Assembly (NCBI RefSeq): GCF_029227915.1
Contig: NC_079888.1
Location: 16,527,501-16,591,500, forward strand
Direction of reading: 5' to 3'
From: Hydractinia symbiolongicarpus
Lineage: Eukaryota; Cnidaria; Hydrozoa; Anthoathecata; Hydractiniidae
Length of the DNA: 64,000 nucleotides
Below are positions 14,601 through 25,900 of the stretch, piece after piece (within the stretch, counting starts at the first letter, position 1; each line of letters begins with the position of its first letter). The position numbers were made by a program, and so were the translations under genes. The notes beneath the pieces were generated by a model. It saw only the letters and a list, made by a program, of their open reading frames with translations, was not told the origin of the DNA and ran no database searches.

Positions 14601-17369
14601 TTTAAAGTTTGTGGTCCTTGTGTTCCCTGACATGGATTATTTCAAAATTAATTCGAATAGAAGCTTTTTCAGCCGATCGGCTGTAGAGTATAAACAATTT
14701 TATGCTTGACCATGTTTTACAAATATCAAAAAATTGCCATTGTCCATCGAATTGAATAATTTGAACAAGATTGCACGTGTTAGAGAGTCAAATGCAAGGG
14801 ATATCTGCAACTGGTAAGCCTGAATATAAAATCGTATTTAGAAATTTGTTTTTTACTTGCGGCTTTGCTTTTGTAATAGGGTTTTGAAACTAAATTGTAA
14901 CGTTATTGAGGTCATTTCATGTATAGTCGGTCTAAACATTTCTCCCTCTAAGAGAGAGTTAACGATAGAAACTGTACTTTAAAACCACTTTTTTGATTTA
15001 GACATGTGTGGGGAAGTGTTTTGGAAACCTCCCGGCAAAGGTTGGAGCAAAGAGTGGGTCGTTTTAACAAACTTTGTTTTATATATTCAAAAGAAAAAGC
15101 AAGTGAGTTATTTTCTATGCACCTATATGGAATAGTACATTTCCTACATCTTGTTCTATTTGTTGTATTTTTATGTCGCTAACTGTCCCTCTAAAAGCCT
15201 GTTTATATTAGCTGGTTTGTCTCACTTATAAGGGGTAAAATTTATACGCATTTAACATGTGGCTTTGTTTGATTGGAAAATATTGTTACATTATGTGATG
15301 ATTTTACACAAAGTTTGACAACAAAAGTTTGAACATACGGATGTTTTTAACAACAATCTCCTTATACTCATATTATGTTTGTCATTTTCGTATTTGTGTG
15401 TGGTTCAGCACATTTTTAGGTGAGAATACTAGTATTAATAATATAAAGAAGGCCAGTCGTTAGCCTGTGAAAGAATCCACGGGTTCACACATTTTGCGAG
15501 AATTGTCCTGTGCAACAAAGTGGATGAAACTATATCGCATTTGCCTTTTTGTGTGTCCGTGGCACGACTTTTTTTCTTGCGTAAAGACAGAATACGGGTA
15601 TAATTAATATAGAAACTAGTTGTATATCCCGTTAAAAAATTTACTTTAAGCAAAAAGTATAAAACATTTGGTACGGAAAAATTGCAGTTAATCGTAAAAT
15701 TCGCGTTCTTTCCATGAAAAGTTACTGTAGAATTTTAAAATTTACCAGTTAATAAAGCGTGATTCTTAAAGAAATAACAAAGACAAAAAAGGGAAAGTTA
15801 ATTCACTCTGATTATTGCACAAAATTTAGTTCGTGACTATTTTTTTTAATTAAGTTTTCTATCATACCGAACATTTTTATAGATGATGTTTTGTAGCCTT
15901 TTTGTTGAGTGTAGACCAAAAAAACTGTTTTTTCTATGAATGAAAGACACGCCTCATTAGCGTATTAAAGGGGCTACGAACCGGTTAAAATACTCACATT
16001 ATAATACTCACGCAACGAACAGCGCACTTTGCTCGCTGGTTCAATATTTTTTTTCGAAAAGTATATTACAAAGAAATATTTCAGCAAGACTCATTCTGGA
16101 TGAAAGCATGACCAAGGCTGAAGAAGATAAAAATTCTAGATATATCTATATGCTCGAGTCTGTAAATTACATACATGCCGGAAAAATAGCCATTTTTGTT
16201 TTTTGCCGCCATCAGTTCGACTTTCGTGTAAGTCACTAAAGCCGAAAACCAACGGCCGTTCCGTAGCCCCTTTAATATAATAGACTAGTTGCCGGATAAG
16301 GTATCCGTGCCGGAGATGACTTCTGTTTTTTCCATCTGTTTCAAGTTATTTGGCCTAACTTTATACGTGCAATACGATGGTCTCACTAATTTAAAAAATG
16401 CATTTGCTTAAAATATGTCCACTTTGCCTGTTCAGATAGACACACTTACAGAGGTAACGTATTATTAAAAGAGACAAGTTTTATGACCCGCGGAAAAAAT
16501 CCACAAATTTTGTAGACCTCGGCAATAACTCAATCGTTATGCAAACTAGGAGGATAGATCGCGCATAATTATTCGAAATTTGAAACACGACGCGCTCGTT
16601 GTTTTTATTAATCTTTTCAAAGACGTCAATAAATATGGCGCACCTTGGAAGCAGTCTTTTTCAATTAATTTTACTTTTGTATACTGTGTTTGTTCTTGAT
16701 AGGATGTAAAAGCTCGTCTAACGTTACCAGTTCCTGGGTTTGAAGTTGCTCCTCCAAGCTCAGTAAGTGTCATTGTATTTACGTGTTTTCATTAGATTCG
16801 TAACTGCAACTATGGCATAATAGTTGGTCAAAAGTTTTCATTATGTTAAAAATCAGCCTTCAGAGTAATGAATGAAAAAACTAAATATTTGGTAAAAAAA
16901 AGTGTTACCTGCACAAAGAGTTCCAAAAATAACAAAAAAATAAAATTCTGTATGATTTAGGCAGATGAAATCGACACAGCTCATCCTCATTGCATCAAAC
17001 TCCACAAAAAGAATAAAAAAGATTTTACTTATTTCATTTCTTCGGATAGTAAAGAAATCATCACACAGTGAGATTTTTTGTTTGTCTGTTTGTTTTCTTC
17101 GTTCATTATTTGTTGATTTTTGTTAAATCAACTTGCCTTAACTTCAAATTTTATTCATCTCAATTTTTTTCACAGTAAATTACTTGCGTTTTCTTTTAAT
17201 ATATCTACTATGCAGTCGTGTCTTTGCCTCGTTTGGTTGTGTTCGAACGTTTAAAAAATGTGTAAAAAGGAGACCAAGATATACTGCTCTCCTTTTCAGA
17301 TGGGAAGAACATTTACAGCATGCAGTAAAAGCTCAAAAAGTTCCCATCACAGAGCACGAAGAAGAGTGA
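2620..17369 (+). CDS. FGD: FGD-A: FYVE, RhoGEF and PH domain protein (Cdc42-type GEF), 20 exons, 990 aa
   Basis: Exons: 2620-2676, 4912-5142, 7491-8501, 8620-8687, 8852-8882, 9478-9626, 10202-10256, 10359-10460, 10647-10734, 11147-11197, 11666-11724, 11825-11905, 11998-12072, 12457-12691, 12892-13061, 13176-13347, 15002-15102, 16703-16762, 16961-17067, 17300-17369. They join in frame to 2973 nt ending in TGA. Residues 1-433 are a disordered, proline-rich and acidic N-terminus with PxxP motifs ([16 protein letters not shown]). A Dbl-homology domain follows at about 434-634 ([32 protein letters not shown]), then PH1 at 635-765, a FYVE zinc finger at about 791-853 ([14 protein letters not shown], eight cysteines), and PH2 at 879-990 ([10 protein letters not shown]). 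FGD proteins are GEFs for Cdc42 that bind phosphoinositide membranes and shape actin; length and domain order match FGD1. The start was chosen because exon 1 aligns codon for codon with exon 1 of the paralogue. Exon 1 is the least certain part. Confidence 0.93.
5590..6320 (-). mobile_element. Decayed LINE reverse-transcriptase fragment in FGD-A intron 2
   Basis: Read on the minus strand, the region gives RT pieces in different frames: a decayed catalytic box ([10 protein letters not shown], where YADD is expected) near 6240-6284, then KGLEE and [15 protein letters not shown] near 5810-5890, then [14 protein letters not shown] near 5610-5680. These resemble the palm-to-thumb part of non-LTR reverse transcriptases common in animal genomes. 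Frameshifts and the damaged catalytic box show it is dead. An 87-codon stretch at 5602-5865 stays open by chance and is not a gene. Confidence 0.6.
13460..14600. repeat. Degenerate repeats around GTGTAAATGGACA and two perfect hairpins in FGD-A intron 16
   Basis: Intron 16 (13348-15001) contains scattered copies of a motif like GTGTAAATGGACA (near 13500, 13575, 14371 and 14395). It also has two perfect inverted repeats. One has 13-bp arms at 13677-13689 and 13698-13710 with an 8-nt loop. The other has 15-bp arms at 14547-14561 and 14570-14584 with an 8-nt loop. The same intron of the paralogue carries the same motif and its own hairpin. No coding potential is seen. Confidence 0.6.
15453..15490 (-). 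mobile_element. Degenerate Helitron-like 3' end in FGD-A intron 17
   Basis: On the minus strand the sequence reads CCCGTGGATTC, then CAGGCTAACGACTGG. It is a decayed relative of the better-preserved terminus at 26427-26456, which ends GGGCTAACGACTAG. The closing CTGG fits the CTRR ending of Helitrons, but here the terminal hairpin has lost pairing. The length of the element is unknown. Confidence 0.4.
15965..16275. mobile_element. 303-bp MITE with TTAA target-site duplication
   Basis: Terminal inverted repeats begin AGGGGCTACG at 15969 and end CGTAGCCCCT at 16271, imperfect further in (GAACCGG against GGAACGG). TTAA flanks both sides (15965-15968 and 16272-16275). There is no internal ORF. 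The TTAA duplication places it with non-autonomous piggyBac or Kolobok elements. It lies in intron 17 of FGD-A. Confidence 0.7.
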
Positions 17370-19922
17370 CAAGAAGCAAAAGATTATTACAGCGGGAGTA
17401 ATTTTTCCGTTATGGTGTCCAAACTATGTAAGCACAAAAACTTAAAGGTTTTTGTGAAGATGGACTTATACTTTCGGTTATAAAAATCACAATTACAGCG
17501 GTATGGTGCTCGTGAAGAACGCATCTATAGGAAGACAACTTGAGTGAATGAAAAACTTGTAAAGTCACAAAATACATTTATTTTAATTATATATCTAGTT
17601 TATAGATTCCTCTTACGGTTTGCTGAACTTGTAAATTTCACGCTTTTTATTATCTTTTCCCGCCTATCAACCCCCCTCCTCCCTTGTTACAACACTCCTC
17701 CTTTGTAGAAAAACAAGTGTTGTTTACACTGGAGGAATCAAACACTTTTTTATAGTCCTCCATCGGTAGAAAAAAAGCAATATTCTTTTTAGTTAGTTTT
17801 TTATAGTTTTAATTTCTTAGATATATATTATAAACTATAAATTGCATCTCAGTTGGCATTTAAACTCTAGTTTTTTTCTAAAAAATTTTTATGAAAGAAA
17901 ATTTTGTTACTTTTTTAAATTCACAATTAAACAAATTTTTGTCCTTTGCTACAATTTTTTTAATAATAATTCAAACATATTTGTATGATATTTATAATTT
18001 TTGTGAAATTATTTTTTTACAATTTTTTTGAATATGTATGTTTTTTTTATGAAATTATTTTTTTAAAAAAATATGCACTGAATTTACACACAACAATCAC
18101 TAAGAAAGCTGGAAAAAAGTTGTCTATGCTTCTTGTCATAATTAAACCGATTGTATATTAATACATTATATATTCAGAATTTATATTTACCTAACTATTT
18201 TTTGTTTTGTTGTAGTAATAAAAATGACAATTTCGTTTCTTGGTCCTAAATTAAGCTCGGGATATAGTAAAGGAGCATGGAAACGAGGTTGTGTTATATT
18301 TTATGTTAAATTGTTGTATATATCGAAAAGAAATCCTGTTCTCAAAAAAACCTGTACCGTTTTTCGCCTGTCAGTTTGTGCGGCTGCTGTTGTAAATGCT
18401 TGTCTGCGACTGCAACTTCATCCCTAGGTCTCGTATACGCCTATGGTCTACAGAACGCCGTATTCAAGACGGAGCTGTCATATGTACTCTTATTACGGGA
18501 TACAGCTTCAGTACAGAGACGGGCATATCAGAAAGAAAAGATTAGTTTTCAAATGCATGAAAATCGAGTAATATTCTCAACCAGAATAAATAAAATCACA
18601 CACTACTATCTGCATAGATATAGGAGAACGTAGATGTGATACGAACTCGATAACGCAGATGCAGAAATATTTTTTCGTTTTATTTCTAAGAGTGGGGATT
18701 ATTAGAGAAGCTTGGAAATCAGAAAAAGCGGGAATTTCAGAGTAAATACGGGACCCTGTTATAACAAAAGACAAAAAAGGTATTTTTTGAAAAGTATGAG
18801 TGAAATCTAAATGTGAAAGCAAAAACTACACCGTAAATTTTTGTGAAACAAATATGTATGCTAGCCTTTGGAATGTATAACGTCAACTTTGTCCCCGGGA
18901 CTTGTTAGTATTTTGTATTTGGACGGAACCTAAACAGGTTGTTTAGGTTTCGTTCAAGATAAAACACACTCTAACAACACGATATGATCAACATACTTGC
19001 CTCAAGGAATTTGTATATGTTTTTTGAACATTTAAATTGGTTTTTAAGGATTTGGACTCAGATTTTTTAATAATTATTCATGATATGATGAATAATTATT
19101 AAAAAATACCTTTGAGTGTATTGTTAAAATATAATTTGAAACTAGTCTGAGAGTTTAATACTCTGCGCAAAGGCGAACATGTGAATCGTTGAAAAAAAGT
19201 GTAGCCGCTGCAAACGGCTCCAAACTTTTGCGTTTTGTTGTTTTGAAATTTCCAAAGACAAAAATTTTGCGAAAAAGGGCTAAAAACGCGAAAAACGTTT
19301 CTGCCCTTAAAATAAACAAAGCGTGCATGGTAATAAGGAATGGAGATGTCGTCTGTTGGAAATTCTTTTCACATGTAGTGTAAACAGAGTAAAACATGGC
19401 TGTTGTAACTATCAACTTCTTTTTTCCTCTTAACACCCAAAGTATTTCAATTCATCTTAGAAATATAAGAGGTTACAAATAGTAACAAGGTGATTTTGGA
19501 GCGATAGATCGAGAACTCCAACTTGCGTAATGGGTTAGAAATTGGGATGACATTCCAAAGTCTGACATGATTTCAAATTCATAAACTACAAACAATAGGC
19601 ATACGATTTTTAAAATTTGAAATATTCTTTTTAATAAAAAACATTTTGCGTTTCTTTCTGAAAGAGTTTATTATTTTCTGATATCCCAGATAACAAGCGC
19701 CTACGCATGTTTAAATGGCATGGCATCAAAATTACATGTTTATTATATTATTTTATGTATTCTATATTTTTTAATTAGATTACACGTGTGCATAAAGGAG
19801 TTTAGTATACATTAAGTTTGAAGTTTCGGTCTGTTTACCTTGTTGTGTTCGAAACATAAGAGGCTGCTTTGAGATTACAGTTTGTTTCCTAGCAAATCTG
19901 TTGGTGGAAAAATCTTGACGCA
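17370..19922. other. Spacer between the tandem FGD genes
   Basis: This 2.55-kb spacer should contain the FGD-A 3' UTR and the FGD-B promoter. No coding exon was recognised; ORFs of 60-93 codons have no family resemblance. The nearest AATAAA (18216) is about 850 bases past the FGD-A stop. A short hairpin lies at 18927-18949 and a larger foldback at 19031-19138. Confidence 0.5.
19031..19138. repeat. Foldback with a perfect 20-bp core
   Basis: The arms at 19062-19081 (ATTTTTTAATAATTATTCAT) and 19088-19107 are perfect reverse complements around a 6-nt loop. Pairing continues imperfectly outward to about 19031 and 19138, giving arms of roughly 50 bases. It lies about 0.8 kb upstream of the FGD-B start. 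It could be a foldback-type MITE or simply an AT-rich palindrome. Confidence 0.6.
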
Positions 19923-22900
19923 ATGGCTAAATTGAATATAAAGGAAGAAAAAGATGGAATTCATGAAATTATTAAAAAGGTAGGAAGAACTAAATTTTTA
20001 ACCAATACACGTTTTTCAAATTATAAGTTTTTCATAATTTTGTTGTTTTGCCATTAAGATCATATTCAGCATCATTGAAGCCTATTTCCACCAATGGGTT
20101 TATTATTAAACATGTGTTTCTTACTAAAACTCGTGGATAAGTTTATTTTCTAATTCGTTATGCAGTAAGGTTATGCGTTCACATTGAACTTAAAACGAAA
20201 GTTAAAATTCGTGACTTGTATAAATGAGGACAGCAGGAAAATTTTAGAATTAGGTTATCTTTATTTAAGTATGATCAAAACTAACTTTTTTAAAAAAAAA
20301 CACTAAACCTTGTTCATACCCTAGTTTGTCATCTCTCTCTCCAAACGTTCTCTTTTCTGTCCTTTTCCTTATATCCATTGCCAGCTTTATCAAGCCTGGT
20401 CCCCACCAATATGTATTTTAAAAGTTTTAAAGTTAAAATTATAGGTGGGAATGCTAAAAATAAAGACATGATGACTTTACATGCACAGCAAACACAAAAC
20501 CTGTTTTTTAGTCGCCTAGCCAAAATTTAGTCTCTGTTTACCGTCTTTTTTTTACCGATAAGGCATCTTCTCATTCTGTATTTTCGAAATCATTAAAATA
20601 CTCTGCAGAAATGTTCGCAATAAGACTGCAATCCATGGAGATTATTTAAAAGCGTCAATAGATAGCTTTAACAAAAATACTTATTAATATTGAGTTTGGA
20701 TATTTCAAAACAATAAATAACGGTCCTTGTTCTTTATTGACTACATGCATACGGAAGAGAATCTAATATCAACATGTGATGCTCTATCAGCAAGTTTCTA
20801 TACAAAACCACCTGTCCGAAAGTTGAATGCCTTATAAGGTATTCCTGTTGGTTAAACAACGAGATATTTTTGCGAAAATGAACAACACGCTTAACAACAC
20901 GTTGTCACTCTTGGAATAGGTTTTAAATCACAGAACCTCTTTTTTTTTCTTAGATACAATCACCTTGCACTTATGCATTATTTTATAATAAAGTTTAAAG
21001 TTTGAAATCTCTTGTTTACAGCAGCTGCCATATTCTCCAGAAAATTTTATTTCGCGTGTGAGATAAACGAAGCAGAATAGAAATCAATTTCTGCTCGAGA
21101 GCAGAAGCTCTCTGGCTTGTTGCGCTATAGCGGAAAATGTAACCAAATGAAATTTCACGTGCAACAAAAAATGATCTTTATATTATAACAGAAAAAATTA
21201 AACAATAAAGACTTTTTTTACTTACTGCAAACATGCTAGCATTTATAAGAGGCATTTTACTTTTACATGTTTAACCTTAGGATAAATTCGAGGACCCTGT
21301 ATAACCTAAACCTGTTTTTATTACCGTCTATCACTTTGGGAGAGAGTAGCCAAACACGTTTTGCATGTAATACTTTTTTCTAATGATTTCTTACCCTACA
21401 TAACTATTTCAGTTTTTTTATGTTACTTTTATCAATAAGAGTTTTACAAAAGAGGCACTTATTTATCTAGGGTTTTTATTTGAACTGCGTAAGTCGGACA
21501 AGCATAAAACCACCTGCGATGTTATAATGCGAACTACAGCTACGGGTCAACCCATGCCATATAAGGGAAATTGGGTAGGTATTGCCGCTGTATACTTAAT
21601 GTGTACATTCCGAACACAGGACCCACATCGATAACAGTGTTTGCAACACTAAAGTGGCCATATCCTGTATAAACATTCGGGATAATAATAATGATAATAA
21701 TGGTAAGAACTTAATATTGGGAAAGTACTAAAAAGCATAAAAGTGAAATATAGTTATTTGAAATCTGGTGCTTTTAACAATGTCGTGGCGTGGCCTTGTG
21801 CTTATGGAGTTCGCTTCGTAATCACAAGGTCCTTGGTTCGGTCCACAGCGCGGGCATGTTTAGCAAATGCATTTACTACAGCTACGTGTCAACCCATGCC
21901 ATATAAGGGAAATTGGGTTGGTATTGCCGCTGTATACCTAATGTGTACATTCCGAACACAGGACCCACATTGATAACAGTGTTTCCAACACTAAAGTGGC
22001 CATATTCTGTTTAAATATTTGGGATAATAATAATAACAATAATAATAATAATAATAATGGTAAGAACTTAATATTGGTTACAATCCACTTTCTCTCTAAT
22101 GTATTACACAACTGCATCACTTACAATATTGTTATTTTTTGCAAGTTGAAGAGGTAATATTTTTGAATAAGAAAATTTTTTGAAATTGTACTTATTCTGA
22201 TGAAAAAGTCCTGCCATTCTATTGCTTTTTTCAGTCTAATTAATATTCAAAAATGTATATATATATATATATATATTTGTAGCCAGTTGTTCACAACACT
22301 CATCAAGGAATCAAACGAAAAAGCTTGAGGATAAGTCGTCCAAGGGACGATGCTGGAAAGCCAAAATTACATGACAGTCAACCAATTATCGCTGTGCCAG
22401 GAAATCTATCTGATCCAGACAGTGTGAAGGAGAATGAGCAGGTGAAAAAACTAAGTAGAATTTCCACATAAACGTACTTTATTTCAACCTTAACCTTTAA
22501 GGAAACATTATCAATAAAGTATTAACATTTGTCGCACACTGACACTCCTCAGTTTTTTGGACTTAGTAACCATTATACAGTAAAAAATTCGTTTGAATAT
22601 ATTTAAACCTCCTTGATATCATACAGATAATGATGTATTATGATACTCTGTACTGTGTGTAGGTATAATAATTAGTTTCTGTTTAAAATACAGTTGTTAC
22701 TGCTTCACTTAATTTTGGAAATTGCTTCCTTGCTTGCTTCCTTTTGTTTTTTAATTTAAAAATGTTTTCTTATCAAGACCAATTTTTTTTTCCTTTTAAT
22801 TTAGCTATTCAATTGTTTTATCATCTAATTTTTTTTTATAGTCATCAGATGATGTGCTAACCTGGAACAGTGAAAACAGTGTTTTAATAGATGTAACACC

Positions 22901-25900
22901 ATTGCCAGCAGTTATATCCGATGGATTACAAAATACAGAAAACAAGCAATCAGTAAAGAATATGCGATCATATTTTGAACACAATTTGGTGTTTAACATT
23001 CATAATGGTGTGAACCAAAAAATGTTATGTGATAAGCCAGTGCCAAAACCAAAACCTATAGATTTCAACGAACGTCCAATACCTAAGTCATGTTTGACTT
23101 CAAAACCAAAACCAAAAGTAAAACCTAAACCTTTCAATATGGCGAAAAATACTTTACCTAAACACGTCCAAAACATTCAAAAAAGTTATACCCCAAAATC
23201 CATAGTGAAAGAAAAAGCTATTGACTGCAAAATTCAATCACCCACAACAGAATTAACAAAATCTCAATTACATAAAATGGAGGATAAAAATCCGTCATTG
23301 CTACCACCAAAAGATGTTTCTTCTCCATTATCCTTTAATATCAGTCCTCAGAAATCGCCAGCGATGTATGAAGAAGGGGACTGTGATTCTGATGAAGATG
23401 AAGACGATTTAAGTGATGACGAGGAGTTTGCCATGCCGGGTATGCCTCAAGATAAAGCTAGAATGGTAAAAAGCATAACTTTTTATTGGCTTTACCGTTG
23501 TAATTAGTGGATGAATAAGATATATTACCAAAGTTAAAAGATTATGTCATCTTGAAATGTAAACAATTCTTTTATAATGCTTTTTGTACGTTATAAGCAT
23601 CCACAGCAATTTTGGTGTGTTTAAAATGATACTTGATGGTTTATTTTGACTGTCTTGAAAATCACAATAACCATGACAAAATAAACATTATTACAACCAA
23701 AATATACTGTGTTCTGGCACTTTTTTTTAGCTTCATTTAGAAGGTGCTGAACGAAAAATTTATCACATTGTGACTGTGATTTTAACCACTGAAAAAGCGT
23801 AAGTGAGAATTATTTTTATTCTTTTTCATAACATCACTTCGAAGTCCAGATTTCTTAAATGCTAAAAGGTGTAGTTTTATGTTAAAGGTTTTTTTTAAAA
23901 CGGATAAAATTGCCCTGTCTGCAGGTTTTGGTACACGAGCACCCCATTAATGCATGCTTAAATAACCTTTTCTTAAAACAAAAAACATAATAACTTCTTT
24001 GTATGACTTTTTGCAGGTATGTGAGAAAATTGCACCTGTTGGAAAAGGTATTGCTATTTTTCTTATCACGATAAATTTAATGCTGCTTAAATCGAGGTTT
24101 TTGTTGCATTTTCTTTCCCACCACTAAACATCAATTATGGAGATTCACCGTTAAAAATAAATAATACACAACTTATCATGGCATCAATAGCATTCTGTAA
24201 TCCGTGTTATCAGTAGCTATTATTTTGTTATTAGAATTTATTTTAAATTCCCCAATTTATTGGACTAACAAAGTTCCACTAATTGACACAATGGTATACC
24301 GTTTTGATGTATTGTAGGACAGGGCGAAAGGGACTCTAAAGCGTGCTTACGCCAACAAATTAATGCTCAGAACATTGAAATTTTTAACCTCATAACATTC
24401 GAAGTTTATTTGATATAATGCAACTTTTTAATTATTATTTATAAAACATTTTAAATATGCATTAATATATTTCGCTCAACTAATTATCTTGTTAATGACA
24501 GAATGCAGTACCTGTTTTTTTCTTTAAGGTTTTTCATCATCGCTTTGTAAAAGAAGCCAAAGAAAACAATGTGATACCTGATAAAATTGTAAATGAAATT
24601 TTCTCAAATTTATCTCCAATCTATGAATTTCACTCTACAGTTTTACTACCTAAGTTAGAAGTACGGATAATGGAATGGTAAGTTTGTTTATACATAGCAG
24701 TTTCCATTCAGATGTTTAGCCGCTCTAGATTATACCTTGCTTTAGAGGGGGTCATAATCTTTCGAAGAAACAAATTCAGAAATGTGAAATACTTTAATCG
24801 CGTTGATTTTATGATGTAATTTAATTTAGTAGAAAATGGCATTTTTAATCGAATTATATGTTATAAGATTATCAAATTTGTATTTGAATTCCTCTTGGTA
24901 GGGAAACAATTGACAAAATTGGTGACATTTTCAAGACGCAGGGTCATCATCTCTTGGTAACATATATTGTATTTCCCGTGGTTTTTTTTGAAATGTATTT
25001 TTCATTTCCCTATTCGATTTTAATTTTTCAGGATATTGTTCAAACTTTTTAGCTATACACCAATTTTGTGAGAAATTTTGACAAAGCAATATCTACTTTA
25101 AATAATTGGATTAAAAAGTCACCAAAATTTGCAGCAGTAGTGGAAGAATTACAGGTAAACCAACATCATTTTAATTCTCTACTCGGAAAAATTTAGACTT
25201 GCCTATGTTTACATTTGAGGAAAATTCTTTAAAACACTATTCATTTTTTCGAAAGGCAGCGAATTTTTTTTTTGAATAAGTGCAGAACCATTTTATCTTA
25301 ATACTTATAACATTGATGTTTACGGAAGAAATCCATACATTAGGAGAGACACATATTATTTTTAGAAACGTCCTGAATGTGGGAATCTCTCCCTTCAAGA
25401 TCATATGTTAGAACCCGTCCAGCGAATGCCAAGATACAAACTACTCCTACAAGGTATTTAAGATGTTTTTAATTTTGACACGTTTGCTCCGTGTTTACCA
25501 GTAGGATAGCTTAGAAACCAGCTGAAGAGTGCGAGATCTATACAAAAATTCGGGAAATTTTTAACTTTTTCTCAAAATACCAAACGGAATCATTTTGCCA
25601 ACAATCTGCAGGCGGTAGGCTAAAAGAACTGTACATTGGCAGAAGCGTAGTCCGAGTAACCGATGTTGCCAATCCCCAAAAGGTCTGAAAAATGGTAAAA
25701 TCCAGGCATGCTACTTCCCCAAAAATTTCGTAAAAAGCAAATATCCACTGTGAACAATTGCAAGTGGGTCTTCTTACATAAAAACAGCTTTTTAATATCT
25801 TGTGGTGAAAAGCTTTAAAAAATCGCCCTCCTTTGTAATAATTTATGCCCGGGATTGAAGCTATATAGAGTGTAAAATAACTCAATTACCTGCTTAAAAA

